A DNA stretch of 64,000 bases from JBKQVT01 sp963727245 (GCA_963727245.1 CAVSFO010000005.1:434001-498000); one strand, 5' to 3'. Shown: positions 48,902 to 58,261, counted from the stretch's first letter. Made by a program: numbers and translations. The notes: generated from the letters alone by a model not told the origin.

Positions 48902-49252
48902 CTAGGCCATGCAGAACTGCCATTGGTCCGCCGTGCCCGGCACCCGGCGAAGGGTTGCCCGGCCGCGGACTCTGCCGCCGGAAAGCTCGAGAACCAGCTC
49001 CGCATCGTTTTGCTGCTGGCAACGGTAGACGCCCCGGTCCCAGGCGCTGACCACGCCCCGCTCGCCGGAGATCGGCCCCTCGTAATCGAGATAGAGCAGA
49101 CGATGGTCGCCCAGGGCCCGGGCAGCCATCTCGACGCCGGGGGCGGGGGCTTGCGGCAAGGCCCAGGTCCGCAGCACGGCCCCCGTTTCCAGCAACAGGT
49201 CCCAATGGAGCCCGCGAGGATCTTCGTGACGCAGGATGGCGAAGCGAAGCAT
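48902..49252 (-). CDS. LigD 3'-phosphoesterase-like domain protein
   Basis: 116 aa. MLRFAILRHEDPRGLHWDLL and LLETGAVLRTWALP match the polymerase-ligase LigD N-terminal phosphoesterase (metal/active residues H9, H16, D18), and YLDYEGPISGERGVVSAWDR the following strand. A free-standing copy without ligase or polymerase domains, as often seen in planctomycetes. In the full LigD this domain trims 3'-phosphoribonucleotides during end joining. Confidence 0.85.
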   Translation of the reverse strand: MLRFAILRHEDPRGLHWDLLLETGAVLRTWALPQAPAPGVEMAARALGDHRLLYLDYEGPISGERGVVSAWDRGVYRCQQQNDAELVLELSGGRVRGRATLRRVPGTADQWQFCMA

Positions 49253-49257
49253 GGAAG

Positions 49258-49372
49258 GTAAGGATAAAGGATGAAGGATGAAGGATCAAGGGGGAAGGCG
49301 GAAGGGGGAACGCGGAAGGCAAAGACCTGGCCGGCCGTCCTTCATCCTTCATCCTTCATCCTTCATCCTTAA
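49258..49372. repeat. GGATGAA/GGCGGAAGG repeats with complementary right arm
   Basis: AAGGATGAAGGATGAAGGAT and GGAAGGCGGAAGGGGGAACG on the left, CCTTCATCCTTCATCCTTCA on the right. Potential long hairpin. It overlaps the last codons of rdgB. Confidence 0.8.
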
Positions 49373-49986
49373 ATTCGCCGCTATCGACCAGCGCGACCAA
49401 GGGGGGCAGCAGCCGCCGGACCGCCCGGGCACGGTGGCTGAGAAAGGACTTGACCAGGTCGCTGAGCTCGCCGAAGGTGCGATGATACTCGACGATCTCG
49501 AAGAGCGGATCGTAGCCGAAGCCGTGGGCGCCGCGGGGCGCCAAGATGATGCGGCCGCGGCACGATGCCTCGCTCTCGGCACGGACCGTGCCCGTGGGGT
49601 CGGCCAGGGCCACATGGCAGACGAAGCGTGCGCTGCGTTGCTCGGGGGCGCCGGAGCGAGCTCGTCCAAGAGCCGCCGGTTGTTGTCCTCATCGGTGGCG
49701 CCGGGTCCGGCGTAGCGTGCCGAGAAGACGCCGGGGCGCCGTGCAGCCAATCGACCGCCAAGCCGCTATCGTCGGCGACGACCCAGCGGCCGAGATGGCG
49801 GGCCTGCCCGACGGCCTTGAGGGCGGCGTTGGCGGCGAAGGTGTCGCCGTCTTCGACAATGTGGACGGCGTTGGGAAAATCGGCCAGCGTGCGCGTCTCG
49901 ACGGCGGCCGGCGCCAGCAGCCTGGCAAGCTCGATGCCTTTCTTGCGATTGGCGGTTCCCACCACCAGCAGGGGTTTCGACGACAT
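49356..49986 (-). CDS. rdgB: XTP/dITP diphosphatase (two frameshifts)
   Basis: About 205 aa. House-cleaning nucleotidase (RdgB/HAM1) that hydrolyses dITP/XTP. It starts MSSKPLLVVGTANRKKGIEL (P-loop-like TANRKK). VVADDSGLAVDWLHGAP is the active-site block; the frame then shifts (near 49742) to GVFSARYAGPGATDEDNNRR, and again (near 49625) to MALADPTGTVRAESEASCRG, APRGAHGFGYDPLFEIVEYH and TFGELSDLVKSFLSHRARAV. Start ATG 49986 overlaps the stop of the preceding gene (TGATG). All core motifs survive across the three frames, so this is very likely a sequence error. Confidence 0.9.
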
Positions 49987-51134
49987 CAAAGTTCCCGTGC
50001 CAATTCGCGGCTGAGAGAGCGCTTGGGGACCCCCACCGGAATCGCCTGGACATCGCACATGATGCCGACGACCCGCGCCGGCACAGGGGGGCCCTCCGTG
50101 CCGTTGGGGAGCTTCTGCGGCTTGGCGGAAAAAATCTGCATGATGCGGTGGATTTGCGGATCGATCTCGGTCCTGCCGTCGCTGCGCGGAGTGCCCACCG
50201 CATTGAAGCTGCCGACCGTGACGATGCTGGAAAAGCGATCGTGGAATTCGTAGGCCTCGTAACCCTTCATCCGCAGGGCCTCGGTCAGCTCGTGGGCCAT
50301 CTCGGCGGCCTGGGTCAAACTGCTCTGCATCTGCTTGCCGTTCTCGATCGCTTGGATCTCCCGCTGGTCGATGACCACCTTGCCCGTGAAATGGGCGATC
50401 TGCACGGTGTACTTGCCCGGGCAGTCCAGCAAGCTGTGCGTGACCCCCTTGTTCATTCTCAGCACCAGTTCGTCGATGCCTTTGCGTTGGGCATAATAGT
50501 CGGCCGGCAGCAGCGGATTGGTGGTGATGAAGGCGTGGCCCATCGGTCCGCGTTTCTTCTTTTCATTGCTGTCGGGCAGGATCTTCTTCTGAATGTTCTG
50601 CTGGATCGTCCGCAGCGCTCCCAGCGTTCGCGACGTCCCCTTGCCGTTGTCCGTTTTCAAGCATTCGGGTTCGGCATAGCGCAGCTTCTGCAGCGTCTTT
50701 TGGGCCTCCGCATCGTCGACGGCCGGATAATTGCCCACCAGCACCGCGACCTCGTCGATTTCCGGGCCGCCCTTGAATTTTTTGTATCTCCAGCGGGCGG
50801 AGGGGGCCAGCGGATCCTGCTCGCGGCCTCCGTTGGGATCGTCGAGCTTGAACGCCTCCTGATGAACGAAAGCCTCCAGCTTGTAGCGTGTTCGCAATTC
50901 GAGGACCAGGTCGTGGGCCTGCTGCTGGGCGTTGGGACCGGAAAAACTGCACGCCATGATGAGCCACGGCCCATGGCTCTCTTTCAACGTGTACGACTTG
51001 TTGGGATCGGCCTCAACCCGTGAGCCTCCCAGCAGGTCGGCCCAGGGGGGCATGGCATGGGCGGCCGCCGCCGATCCGGCCAGAACCAGCAAAGATCCCA
51101 GCACCGCAAGCCTGGACACCGCTGCTCGGCACAT
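49986..51134 (-). CDS. Secreted unknown protein
   Basis: 382 aa from ATG 51134 behind GGGAGGGAG. Signal peptide (AVSRLAVLGSLLVLAGSAAA, AHA). The body is mixed alpha/beta (SHGPWLIMACSFSGPNAQQQ, AHDLVLELRTRYKLEAFVHQ, LLDCPGKYTVQIAHFTGKVV, EMAHELTEALRMKGYEAYEF, HDRFSSIVTVGSFNAVGTPR). Segments with SPOR-like character (short beta-alpha units near cell-envelope proteins) are present, but the family is not certain. Coupled to rdgB. Confidence 0.8.
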   Translation of the reverse strand: MCRAAVSRLAVLGSLLVLAGSAAAAHAMPPWADLLGGSRVEADPNKSYTLKESHGPWLIMACSFSGPNAQQQAHDLVLELRTRYKLEAFVHQEAFKLDDPNGGREQDPLAPSARWRYKKFKGGPEIDEVAVLVGNYPAVDDAEAQKTLQKLRYAEPECLKTDNGKGTSRTLGALRTIQQNIQKKILPDSNEKKKRGPMGHAFITTNPLLPADYYAQRKGIDELVLRMNKGVTHSLLDCPGKYTVQIAHFTGKVVIDQREIQAIENGKQMQSSLTQAAEMAHELTEALRMKGYEAYEFHDRFSSIVTVGSFNAVGTPRSDGRTEIDPQIHRIMQIFSAKPQKLPNGTEGPPVPARVVGIMCDVQAIPVGVPKRSLSRELAREL

Positions 51135-51270
51135 CGCCACTCCCTCCCGAAAATTACCTCGGCCGGCGAAAAAAAGCGGGCGGGAGTGTAACAAATCGCC
51201 CCCGCTCGTGCCAGAGCGGATTCCCGCCACAATGAGCCAGGGGGTAAAAAGCCCATCTGACAGGTGGTAA

Positions 51271-52548
51271 CTAGATCGACTCCCGTTCGTCGCCGGCGAT
51301 TTCGCCCTGGATTCGACCCCGCCCGACCGTCCGGGCCGTGACGCGGACCAGCCGCCCGACCCGATCTTGCGGGCCGCTCAACTCGACCGGCGCGTAGCGG
51401 TCGGCGGTGCCCAGGAGCCTTCCCGGCCGGTCGGGCAGGGCCCCTTCCACGAGCACCTGCAAGGGATGGCCGAGCAGGGTCTGAAAATACCGCAGCCGCA
51501 GCCGTTGGCCCAACTCGGCCAGTGCGGCCGCGCGACGCTGCTGGACGGGGCCCGGCACGCGGTCGGGCAACCCCGCGGCGGGCGTTCCCGGCCGCGGACT
51601 GAAGCGGAAGACGTGCAGTTTGGAGAAGCCCACCTCGGCCACCGCCCGGCACGTGGCCGCAAAATCCTCGTCGCTCTCGCCGGGGAAACCGACGATCACG
51701 TCGGCGCCCAGTGCGGGCCGGTCCAAGGCCGCCGACAGCTCCCGGCAACACTCGATGAGCTGCCCCACCGAGCCGCGACGCCCCATCCGCTCCAGGACGC
51801 GGTCCGATCCGCTCTGCATCGAGAGGTGCAGGTGCGGGCAGATTCGCCACGGATAGTCGGCCATCGCCTCGATCAACGCCGGCGTCACCTCGGCGTCATC
51901 GAGGCTGGAGATGCGAATGCGGAACTCGCCGTCCAGTTCGGCGATCCGGCGCACCAGCCGGGCGAGATCGAGCGCGGGCTGGCCGCCGTCCAGGCCGTAA
52001 TGGCCGAGGTGAATGCCGACCAGCACGATCTCGCGGTGACCGTGGCCGGCCAGCGCGCGGACTTCGCCCAGCACGTCGTCCAGCCCACGGCTGCGCAACA
52101 CCGGGCGGACGCTGGGGATAATGCAGTAGCTGCAGCGCATCGCGCAGCCGTCCTGCACCTTGACGTACGCCCGCTGCCGCCGGTCGAAGGTGGAAATGCC
52201 GCTGGGGATGTCGACCAATCCGCGGCGGGCCAGGACCTCGCCGATCCGCTCCTTGTCGGCAATCACTTCGGCCACGCCGGGCAAGGCGGCCACCTCCTCC
52301 GCGGCGCGGCTGGCGTAGCAGCCCATGACGATGATTTCCGTCTGCGGATGCTGCCGGGCGAACTGGCGAATCAGCTTGCGGCTCTTGGCTTCGCCTTCCG
52401 CCGTGACGGTGCAGGTGTTGATGACGCACAGATCGACCGGCTCGCCCGGCTCCGCCCGCCGATAGCCCAGCCGCGCCAGTCCCTGGCGCAGGTACTCGGT
52501 CTCGTACTGGTTGACCTTGCAGCCGAGCGTGATGGTGTGGAGGGTCAA
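51271..52548 (-). CDS. mtaB: MtaB-like tRNA methylthiotransferase
   Basis: About 425 aa. Radical SAM enzyme that puts a methylthio group on t6A37 of tRNA. UPF0004 domain with three Cys (TLGCKVNQYE, VINTCTVTAEGEAKSRKLIR, VMGCYASRAAEE), radical SAM CxxxCxxC (VQDGCAMRCSYCIIPSVR), LHLSMQSGSDRVLERMGRR, DVIVGFPGESDEDF, and a C-terminal TRAM-like domain (VLVEGALPDRPGRLLGTADR). The start is probably TTG 52548 (LTLHTITLGC); further upstream the frame is only repeat. Confidence 0.93.
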   Translation of the reverse strand: MTLHTITLGCKVNQYETEYLRQGLARLGYRRAEPGEPVDLCVINTCTVTAEGEAKSRKLIRQFARQHPQTEIIVMGCYASRAAEEVAALPGVAEVIADKERIGEVLARRGLVDIPSGISTFDRRQRAYVKVQDGCAMRCSYCIIPSVRPVLRSRGLDDVLGEVRALAGHGHREIVLVGIHLGHYGLDGGQPALDLARLVRRIAELDGEFRIRISSLDDAEVTPALIEAMADYPWRICPHLHLSMQSGSDRVLERMGRRGSVGQLIECCRELSAALDRPALGADVIVGFPGESDEDFAATCRAVAEVGFSKLHVFRFSPRPGTPAAGLPDRVPGPVQQRRAAALAELGQRLRLRYFQTLLGHPLQVLVEGALPDRPGRLLGTADRYAPVELSGPQDRVGRLVRVTARTVGRGRIQGEIAGDERESI

Positions 52549-52752
52549 GGCGGAAGGCGGAAGGCGGAAGGGGGAAGGCGAAAGCGGGAGGGCGGAAGGC
52601 GGAAGGCGGAAGCCGGGAGGACCAAGTGGCGGCGGCGCGGACCCGTCGGTTAGGCAGCCTTTCCTCCCATGCGTCTTTTCATCCCTCATCCTTTCTCCTT
52701 CATCCCTTTTCCTTCCCCCTTCCGCCTTCCGCCCTCCGCCTTTCCCTTCATC
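52545..52752. repeat. GGCGGAAGG array and complementary CCTTCCGCC/CATCCTT array
   Basis: Left part 52545-52620 (GGCGGAAGGCGGAAGGGGGA and variants), right part 52673-52752 (CCTTCCCCCTTCCGCCTTCC, CATCCTTTCTCC). Convergent arms that could pair. Located between clpS and mtaB. Confidence 0.85.
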
Positions 52753-52753
52753 C

Positions 52754-53110
52754 TTATCCCGGCGCGGGCTCGACGGTTGCCGACATGGAGCCTTTGCAGT
52801 TGTCGATCAAGACGTCTTTGCCATAGGCATGGATCTGGTCGCGTTTCAGCTCGGCGTGTTCGCGGGTGGTGGTCAAGACGATGACGCGCCCCTGAGTATC
52901 GACTTCCTTGGCCATTTGAAAGCCCCGCTCGGGCGGATGGCCGAAAACCTCCGCCAGCATGGCGATGACGTAGGCGTAGCTGTGGTCGTTGTCGTTCCAG
53001 AGGACCACGTGGTAGCGTGGCTGGCGGCGGGGCTGTTGTTCCTCGTCGGTTTGCCGGCGGCGATGCGTTTCTTCCAAGGGCTCGGCCACGGCGGCAGCAG
53101 GTTCGGCCAT
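52754..53110 (-). CDS. clpS: ATP-dependent Clp protease adaptor ClpS
   Basis: 118 aa from ATG 53110 with GAGGAG upstream. Delivers N-degron substrates to ClpA/ClpC. YHVVLWNDNDHSYAYVIAML, AEVFGHPPERGFQMAKEVDT, RVIVLTTTREHAELKRDQIH and AYG are the conserved ClpS core; the acidic ND pocket residues and the aligned Met/His are present. The N-terminal 30 residues are disordered. Functionally linked to aat at 23371. Confidence 0.95.
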   Translation of the reverse strand: MAEPAAAVAEPLEETHRRRQTDEEQQPRRQPRYHVVLWNDNDHSYAYVIAMLAEVFGHPPERGFQMAKEVDTQGRVIVLTTTREHAELKRDQIHAYGKDVLIDNCKGSMSATVEPAPG

Positions 53111-53140
53111 CTTTGCTCCTCCTCGTCGTGTCGCACCGAG

Positions 53141-53187
53141 AGGACCGTCCCATTTTCGTCCCACGGAAAATTGGGACAGTCCCCGCT
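53141..53187. repeat. GGGGACAGTCCC-type repeat, copy C
   Basis: GGACCGTCCCATTTTCGTCC and GGAAAATTGGGACAGTCCCC, inverted halves around a short centre. Intergenic, in the divergent region between clpS and the M20 peptidase gene. Confidence 0.85.
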
Positions 53188-53282
53188 CAGCCGACCCCAT
53201 AGTCAAACTGGTCCACAGCCATTATACTGTCCGGTCGCTGAAGCGGACAGGTGCGGCCATCATCCCGTTGAGGTAAATTGCT

Positions 53283-54654
53283 ATGCCTACGATTGACGAA
53301 TATTTGGCGGCCCAGGCGCCGCGGTTCGAGGAAGAATTGTGCGAGTTCTTGCGGATTGCCAGCGTCAGCGCCGATCCCGAGCGGAAGCCGGAGATGCAAC
53401 GGGCGGCGACCTGGGTGGCCGATCAGTTCCGCCGCCTGGGATTTACGACCGAGGTCGTGCCCACGGTGGGCCATCCGCTGGTGTTGGCGGCGTCGCCGCC
53501 GCTGGCCGGTGCGCCGACGGCGCTGGTGTACGGCCATTATGACGTGCAGCCGCCGGACCCCTTGGACAAGTGGATATCGCCCCCCTTCGAGCCCGTGCGG
53601 CGGGAGGGCAACATCGTCGCCCGCGGCGCCACCGACGACAAGGGCCAGGTGCTCACCCACATCAAGAGCGCCGAGGCCTGGATCAAGACCCGGGGCAGCC
53701 TGCCGATCAACCTGAAGTATATCATCGAGGGCGAGGAAGAAGTGGGCAGCCAGGGGCTGGAGCAGTTCATCGCCGCGCACGCCGATCGGCTGGCGTGCGA
53801 TTGCATCGTCATCAGCGACGGCGGCAAGTTCAGCGCGGAGATCCCCGCCATTACCTACGCGCTGCGCGGCGTCGCCTACTACGAGCTGCGTCTCCGGGGT
53901 CCCGACCGCGACCTGCACTCGGGCAGCTTCGGCGGCTCGGTGACCAATCCGGCCAACGCCTTGGCGCAGATTTTGGCCGCCATGATCGACCACCGCGGCA
54001 AGGTGCAGATTCCGGGTTTCTACGACGACGTGGTGCCGCTTACCGATCGCGAGCGCCGCGAGATGGCGGCGCTGCCCTTCGACGAGGCGGCCTATTTCGC
54101 CGAGGTCGGCGTCTCGGCGGCGACGGGCGAAGAAGGCTACACCTCGCTCGAGCGGCGCTGGGCGCGGCCGACCTTCGACATCTGCGGCCTGACGAGCGGC
54201 TACCAGGGCGTGGGCGCGAAGACCATTTTGCCCGCCACGGCGACGGCCAAGATCAGCTTCCGGCTGGTCCCGCATCAGGACCCGGCGAAGATCAGCGCGT
54301 CGCTGCGGCAGTGGGTTGCCGGGCTCTGCCCGCCGGGAATCACTTGGGAAATGAGCGATTTCCACGGCGCCCCGGGCGTCTTGGTTTCGCTGGACAGCCC
54401 CTACGTGGCGGCGGCGGCCCGCGCCATCCAGCACGCCTTCGGCCGGCCGCCCGTCTATACACGCGAGGGCGGCTCGATCCCGATCGTGGGCACCTTCCAT
54501 GACGCGCTGCGGCGCGGACACGCTCTTGTTGGGTTGGGGGCAGGACGACGACAACACGCACAGTCCCAACGAGAAATTCTGCCTGGCCGATTTCCATCGC
54601 GCCATCAAGGCCAGCGCGCGGCTGTGGGAAGAAGTGGCGAAGATCAAGAAGTAA
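53283..54654 (+). CDS. M20-family dipeptidase (one frameshift)
   Basis: About 457 aa. Di-zinc peptidase of the M20 (PepV/CNDP-like) group: LVYGHYDVQPPDPLDKWISP, GATDDKGQVLTHIKSAEAWI, IIEGEEEVGSQGLEQFIAAH and LHSGSFGGSVTNPANALAQI, then VYTREGGSIPIVGTF. A one-base change near 54510 is needed to reach the conserved end LLLGWGQDDDNTHSPNEKF, which carries the last metal-binding His and stops at 54654. Cytoplasmic; cleaves dipeptides. Confidence 0.92.
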
Positions 54655-54738
54655 AGCCCGTGGGTCTGCCGAATTGACGGCGGGCAGCTTGCGTCATAGA
54701 ATTGTGGTCGTGAAAGGACTTTTTCGGGAGGCCGTGCC

Positions 54739-55352
54739 ATGACCATGCTGATCGACGATCCCTGGCTGGAAGAACAGTTGAAGGAGCAGCGAAGGGCCTG
54801 GGGCTCAGACCATCACGACGAAGTCTGGCAAGGAGTGTACTTCCTGGCGCCGCTGCCGAATAACGAGCATCAGGAATTGATCTCCCGCCTCACGTTCATT
54901 TTCGGAACGGCCATTGCGAACGCGGGTTTGGGCAAGGTCCGCCCCGGTGTGAACCTCGCCGGCTGCGACGAAGGCTGGGAACATGACTACCGGGCGCCCG
55001 ACGTCGTCGTTTTCCTCAACTCGGGCACCGCCGTGAACCACGACACGCATTGGACCGGGGCTGCCGACTTCGTCGTCGAGATCACCAGTCCCGGCGACCG
55101 CACGCATGAGAAGGTCCCCTTCTATTCTCGTTTGGGCGTGCGCGAACTGCTTATCGTGGACCGCCAGTCATGGACGCTCGAACTGTACCGGCAGCAGGCC
55201 GGCGGCTTGGAGAAAGTCGGCCAGTCCGGGCGCGAGGCGGCGAGGTCTTGAGCAGTGCGGTCCTGCCCTTGCGATTCCGGCTGCTTCCCGGCCAGCCGCG
55301 GCCGCAGATCGAAGTCACGCACAGCCAGAGCGCTGAGCGCTGGGTGGCATGA
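54739..55352 (+). CDS. Uma2-family putative endonuclease (one frameshift)
   Basis: About 204 aa. PD-(D/E)XK-fold protein of the Uma2/DUF820 family, which is expanded in planctomycetes and cyanobacteria: VWQGVYFLAPLPNNEHQELI, YRAPDVVVFLNSG, DFVVEITSPGDRTHEKVPFY, SRLGVRELLIVDRQSWTLEL. Asp of PDVVVF, Glu of VVEI and Lys of EKVPFY form the expected site. A shift near 55240 restores the tail LPLRFRLLPGQPRPQIEVTH. The biological role of the family is unclear. Confidence 0.88.
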
Positions 55353-55391
55353 GTCAGGGACCGCGTTCTGAGCAGCGTCTCGTCCTGACCG

Positions 55392-55791
55392 TCAACCCTC
55401 CTCCTCGAGCGGGGACAGCAGTCCGGCGTTCGCCTGAAAAACGGCCTGCAGAATGTGTTCCGCGGAGTGGATGGCGTCGCGGGCCTCCTCCTCGGTCGCG
55501 TGGTCCAATGCGGCATAGTCGCTGGCGCCGCGCAGGCGACTGAGTTTCGAGTATTCCTCGCCGAGCTTCGCCGGCCATGCGCCGGCCTTCACAAGATCGC
55601 GATGAATCGCGGCTTCCAAGGCGGTGTGCTTCTTAAAGGTGCGCCCGCCAAGAACAAAGTGTGCGCTGCAAGCATAGAAGGCAGAATAATAGGCCCGCGA
55701 GGCCGCCGTGTCGGGATCGAGGGCCAGAACGGCGCGAGCAACCGCCAGCGCCTTTTGCGCGATCCCAGTAACCGAGGGCCATCTCGTTCAC
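55392..55791 (-). CDS. HEPN-domain protein (one frameshift)
   Basis: About 133 aa from GTG 55791. Helical HEPN fold with ASRAYYSAFYACSAHFVLGG and KKHTALEAAIHRDLVKAG; the shift near 55755 joins MALGYWDRAK to ALAVARAVLALDPDTAASRA. Such proteins pair with minimal nucleotidyltransferases. It overlaps that partner's stop (GTGA). Confidence 0.85.
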
Positions 55792-56114
55792 ACCGCCACC
55801 CCTTCCTTGCTCGCCTCAAAATAGAGCGGCAGCCGCTGCGTCCGATAGTCCTCGCCGTCCACGGGCCGCACGTCAATGGGTCGTTCCAGTTCCAGGACGA
55901 GCGGATAGAGGGCGTGGATGCACGTTTCGAGATCCTCGGGCCGGCGAATCGGCCCGCGCAGCAGCACCAACAGGTCAATGTCGCTATCCGGCTGCGCGTC
56001 GCCCCTGGCCTCGGACCCGTAAAGGACGACCCCCGCCAATCGCTCCTGGAAGGCGTCGCCTAATCGGGACCTGATCTGCTGCAGCACGCTGGCCGAGAGC
56101 ACAACACACCTCAC
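55788..56114 (-). CDS. Minimal nucleotidyltransferase (MNT)
   Basis: 108 aa. AGVVLYGSEARGDAQPDSDI, DLLVLL is the GSx10DxD active site of pol-beta-type MNT proteins, which can AMPylate the neighbouring HEPN toxin. Translationally coupled to it, so the two form a HEPN-MNT toxin-antitoxin-like module. Confidence 0.9.
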   Translation of the reverse strand: MRCVVLSASVLQQIRSRLGDAFQERLAGVVLYGSEARGDAQPDSDIDLLVLLRGPIRRPEDLETCIHALYPLVLELERPIDVRPVDGEDYRTQRLPLYFEASKEGVAV

Positions 56115-56323
56115 TTTACCATTGCCAGGTGGAGAAGAGCGGGCTTAGAAGCTAGTATGTCCGGCCGGCGCTGCTGCTGTCAAGGGGTCCGCGGCGTGTC
56201 TGGGCGGCCCCGCGTGCTGGGCAAAGCCAGGCTCAACACATTGTCCAAGGGCGGGCCCTATGATAAACTAGGCGTGTGTGGCAGGGACTCGGCCCTATTG
56301 AGCAGACCCCGGAGATTCTGAAA

Positions 56324-56545
56324 ATGACCGTCACGGAAATTGAATCAGCCATCGTCCAACTCCCGCCCGGGGAATTAGCTGAGTTGATGACGTGGCTTCA
56401 GGAATACCACGCGCAAGTGTGGGACAGGCAGATCGAGGACGACCTGGAGGCAGGGCGCCTCGATGCGATCCTTGCCCAAGTGGAATCGTCCGCCCCAAAG
56501 GGGCCGCGTTCTTCCAGCCCAGGGCAACGCCCTGGGGAACGGTGA
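56324..56545 (+). CDS. Antitoxin-like protein, orphan and re-tailed
   Basis: 73 aa. MTVTEIESAIVQLPPGELAE, LMTWLQEYHAQVWDRQIEDD, LEAGRLDAILAQVE is the usual short antitoxin found before RelE/ParE-type toxins. The C-terminus (APKGPRSSSPGQRPGER) is encoded by an inserted palindromic repeat, and no toxin follows; serS begins 65 bases on. Confidence 0.75.
   Translation: MTVTEIESAIVQLPPGELAELMTWLQEYHAQVWDRQIEDDLEAGRLDAILAQVESSAPKGPRSSSPGQRPGER
56516..56541. repeat. CCCAGGGCAACGCCCTGGG hairpin
   Basis: Palindromic repeat overlapping the end of the orphan antitoxin gene. Confidence 0.85.
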
Positions 56546-56609
56546 GGGCGCGAGTTGACCCTCCCCGGCCCAATGGGCCAACCCTCTTGACCACCGACCA
56601 CTCTCTACC

Positions 56610-57929
56610 ATGCTCGATCGCAAATTCATCATCGACAATGCCGAACTCGTCAAGCAGAACTGCTGCCGCCGCGGCGCCAAGGCCGACGTCGACCGCTTCG
56701 TCGCCCTGGACGGCCGGCGGAAGACCCTGCAAAGCGAGGTCGAAGAACTCAATCGCAAGGCGAACGAACTTTCCAAGTCGATCGGCAAGGCCAAGGACGC
56801 CGCCGATCGCGATTCGCTGAAGGCCCAGGGACGAGACTTCCGCGGGCGGACCGCCGAACTCCAGGCGGAACTGACGGCCATCGCGGCCGAGCAGGAAGCC
56901 ATCCACCGCTCGATTCCCAACATCTCGCATCCCGATGCCCCCGTCGGCGCCGACGATCAGGCCAACCTGGAACTGTACCGCGGCAAGACGCCGCTGCCGG
57001 CCTTCGACTTCCGGCCGCTGGACCACGTCGAGCTGGGCGAACGGCTCAACCTGGTCGATTTCGAGGGGGGCGCCCGCGTGGCCGGACACGGCTTCTACTT
57101 CCTCAAGAACGAGGCCGTCCTGCTGGAGTTGGCCCTGGAGCGTTACGCCCTGGAGGTGTTGCTGGCCGAGGGCTTCACGCCCATGACCACCCCCGACCTG
57201 GCCCGCAACAACGTCCTGGAAGGCATCGGCTTCATTCCCCGCGGGCCGGAAACGCAGATTTACAGCATCGAGCAGAGCGACCTCAGCCTGGTGGCCACGG
57301 CCGAGATCACCTTGGGCGGGCTGCTGGCCGGACAGACGATCGACGCCGAGCTTTTGCCGCTGAAGCTGTGCGGCATCAGTCATTGTTTCCGCACCGAAGC
57401 GGGGGCCCACGGCCGCGCCGCCCGCGGCCTGTTCCGCGTTCACCAGTTCACCAAGATCGAGATGTTCGCCTTCACGCTGCCGGAGCAAAGCGACGCCATG
57501 CTGGAGTATCTCCGCGGCCTGGAGTGCCGGCTGTTCGACGGCCTGGGCGTGCCCTATCGCGTAGTGGACACGGCCACGGGCGACTTGGGCGGGCCGGCCT
57601 ATCGCAAGTTCGATCTGGAGGCCTGGATGCCCGGCCGGGGCGAGTCGGGCGAGTTCGGCGAGGTGACCAGCACCTCGAACTGCACCGACTACCAGGCCCG
57701 GCGATTGAATATCCGCTACAAGGTCAAGGGCGAGAAGGGCACCCACCTGGTCCACACGCTCAACGGCACCGCCATTGCCGTCAGCCGGGCCTTGATCGCG
57801 GTCATGGAGAACTACCAGCAGGCCGACGGCTCGATCATCGTTCCCGACGTGCTCCGCGGTTTTGTCGGCAAGGACCGCATTGCGGCAAGGCGGAAGGCGG
57901 AAGGCGGAGGGCGGAAGACGGAAGAATAA
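56610..57929 (+). CDS. serS: Seryl-tRNA synthetase
   Basis: 439 aa. N-terminal tRNA-binding coiled coil (ALDGRRKTLQSEVEELNRKA). Class II core: GIGFIPRGPETQIYSIEQSD, LVATAEITLGG, FRTEAGAHGRAARGLFRVHQ, FTKIEMFAFTLPEQSD, YRKFDLEAWMPGRGESGEFG, EVTSTSNCTDYQARRLNIRY and NGTAIAVSRALIAVMENYQQ. The last dozen residues (RRKAEGGGRKTEE) are encoded by the GGCGGAAGG repeat, so the native stop was probably overwritten. Confidence 0.97.
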   Translation: MLDRKFIIDNAELVKQNCCRRGAKADVDRFVALDGRRKTLQSEVEELNRKANELSKSIGKAKDAADRDSLKAQGRDFRGRTAELQAELTAIAAEQEAIHRSIPNISHPDAPVGADDQANLELYRGKTPLPAFDFRPLDHVELGERLNLVDFEGGARVAGHGFYFLKNEAVLLELALERYALEVLLAEGFTPMTTPDLARNNVLEGIGFIPRGPETQIYSIEQSDLSLVATAEITLGGLLAGQTIDAELLPLKLCGISHCFRTEAGAHGRAARGLFRVHQFTKIEMFAFTLPEQSDAMLEYLRGLECRLFDGLGVPYRVVDTATGDLGGPAYRKFDLEAWMPGRGESGEFGEVTSTSNCTDYQARRLNIRYKVKGEKGTHLVHTLNGTAIAVSRALIAVMENYQQADGSIIVPDVLRGFVGKDRIAARRKAEGGGRKTEE

Positions 57930-58078
57930 AGGCAAGCCGCCGGCTGCCAATCCACAAACCCAGGTGCATCCCTGCCTCAACTCTCAATCCCCAATCCCTT
58001 CATCCTTTGTCCTTCATCCTTTATCCTTCCTTTCGTCCCCCCTTCCGCCTTCCGCCTTCCCCCTTCCGCCTTTCGTTC
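57885..58078. repeat. GGCGGAAGG / CCTTCCGCC paired repeats
   Basis: AAGGCGGAAGGCGGAGGGCG at the serS end and CCTTCCGCCTTCCGCCTTCC at 58042-58070, with CATCCTTTGTCC-type units between. Extends the serS reading frame. Confidence 0.85.
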
Positions 58079-58118
58079 GCCCTTGACCTCCGGGCCCGTC
58101 TGTGCGATGATAGAGGTT

Positions 58119-58175
58119 GTTCGGGGATGGAGTCCCCCCGAGAACCGCCCACGGTGGGCTAATGACTCCTGCCAA
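58119..58175 (+). promoter_or_regulatory. Fluoride riboswitch (crcB motif) aptamer
   Basis: TCGGGGATGGAGTCCCCCCG, GAACCGCCC, GGGCTAATGACTCCTGCC match the conserved fluoride aptamer (GGxGATGGxGT...CC, AACCGC, GCTAATGACTCCTGCC). A hairpin (CCTGCC...GGCAGG) and a terminator (58213) follow, so fluoride binding probably allows read-through into the antiporter gene. Confidence 0.9.
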
Positions 58176-58212
58176 GTGCCTTTCCGGCAGGGGTCGAGCC
58201 TTCGTGGTGGCA

Positions 58213-58238
58213 AACCCTGCCGTAAGGCGGGGTTTTTT
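58213..58238 (+). terminator. Riboswitch-controlled terminator
   Basis: ACCCTGCC-GTAA-GGCGGGGT followed by TTTTT, 23 bases before the antiporter start. It acts as the expression platform of the fluoride riboswitch. Confidence 0.88.
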
Positions 58239-58261
58239 CGTTTACCTTGGAGGGGACTCCC

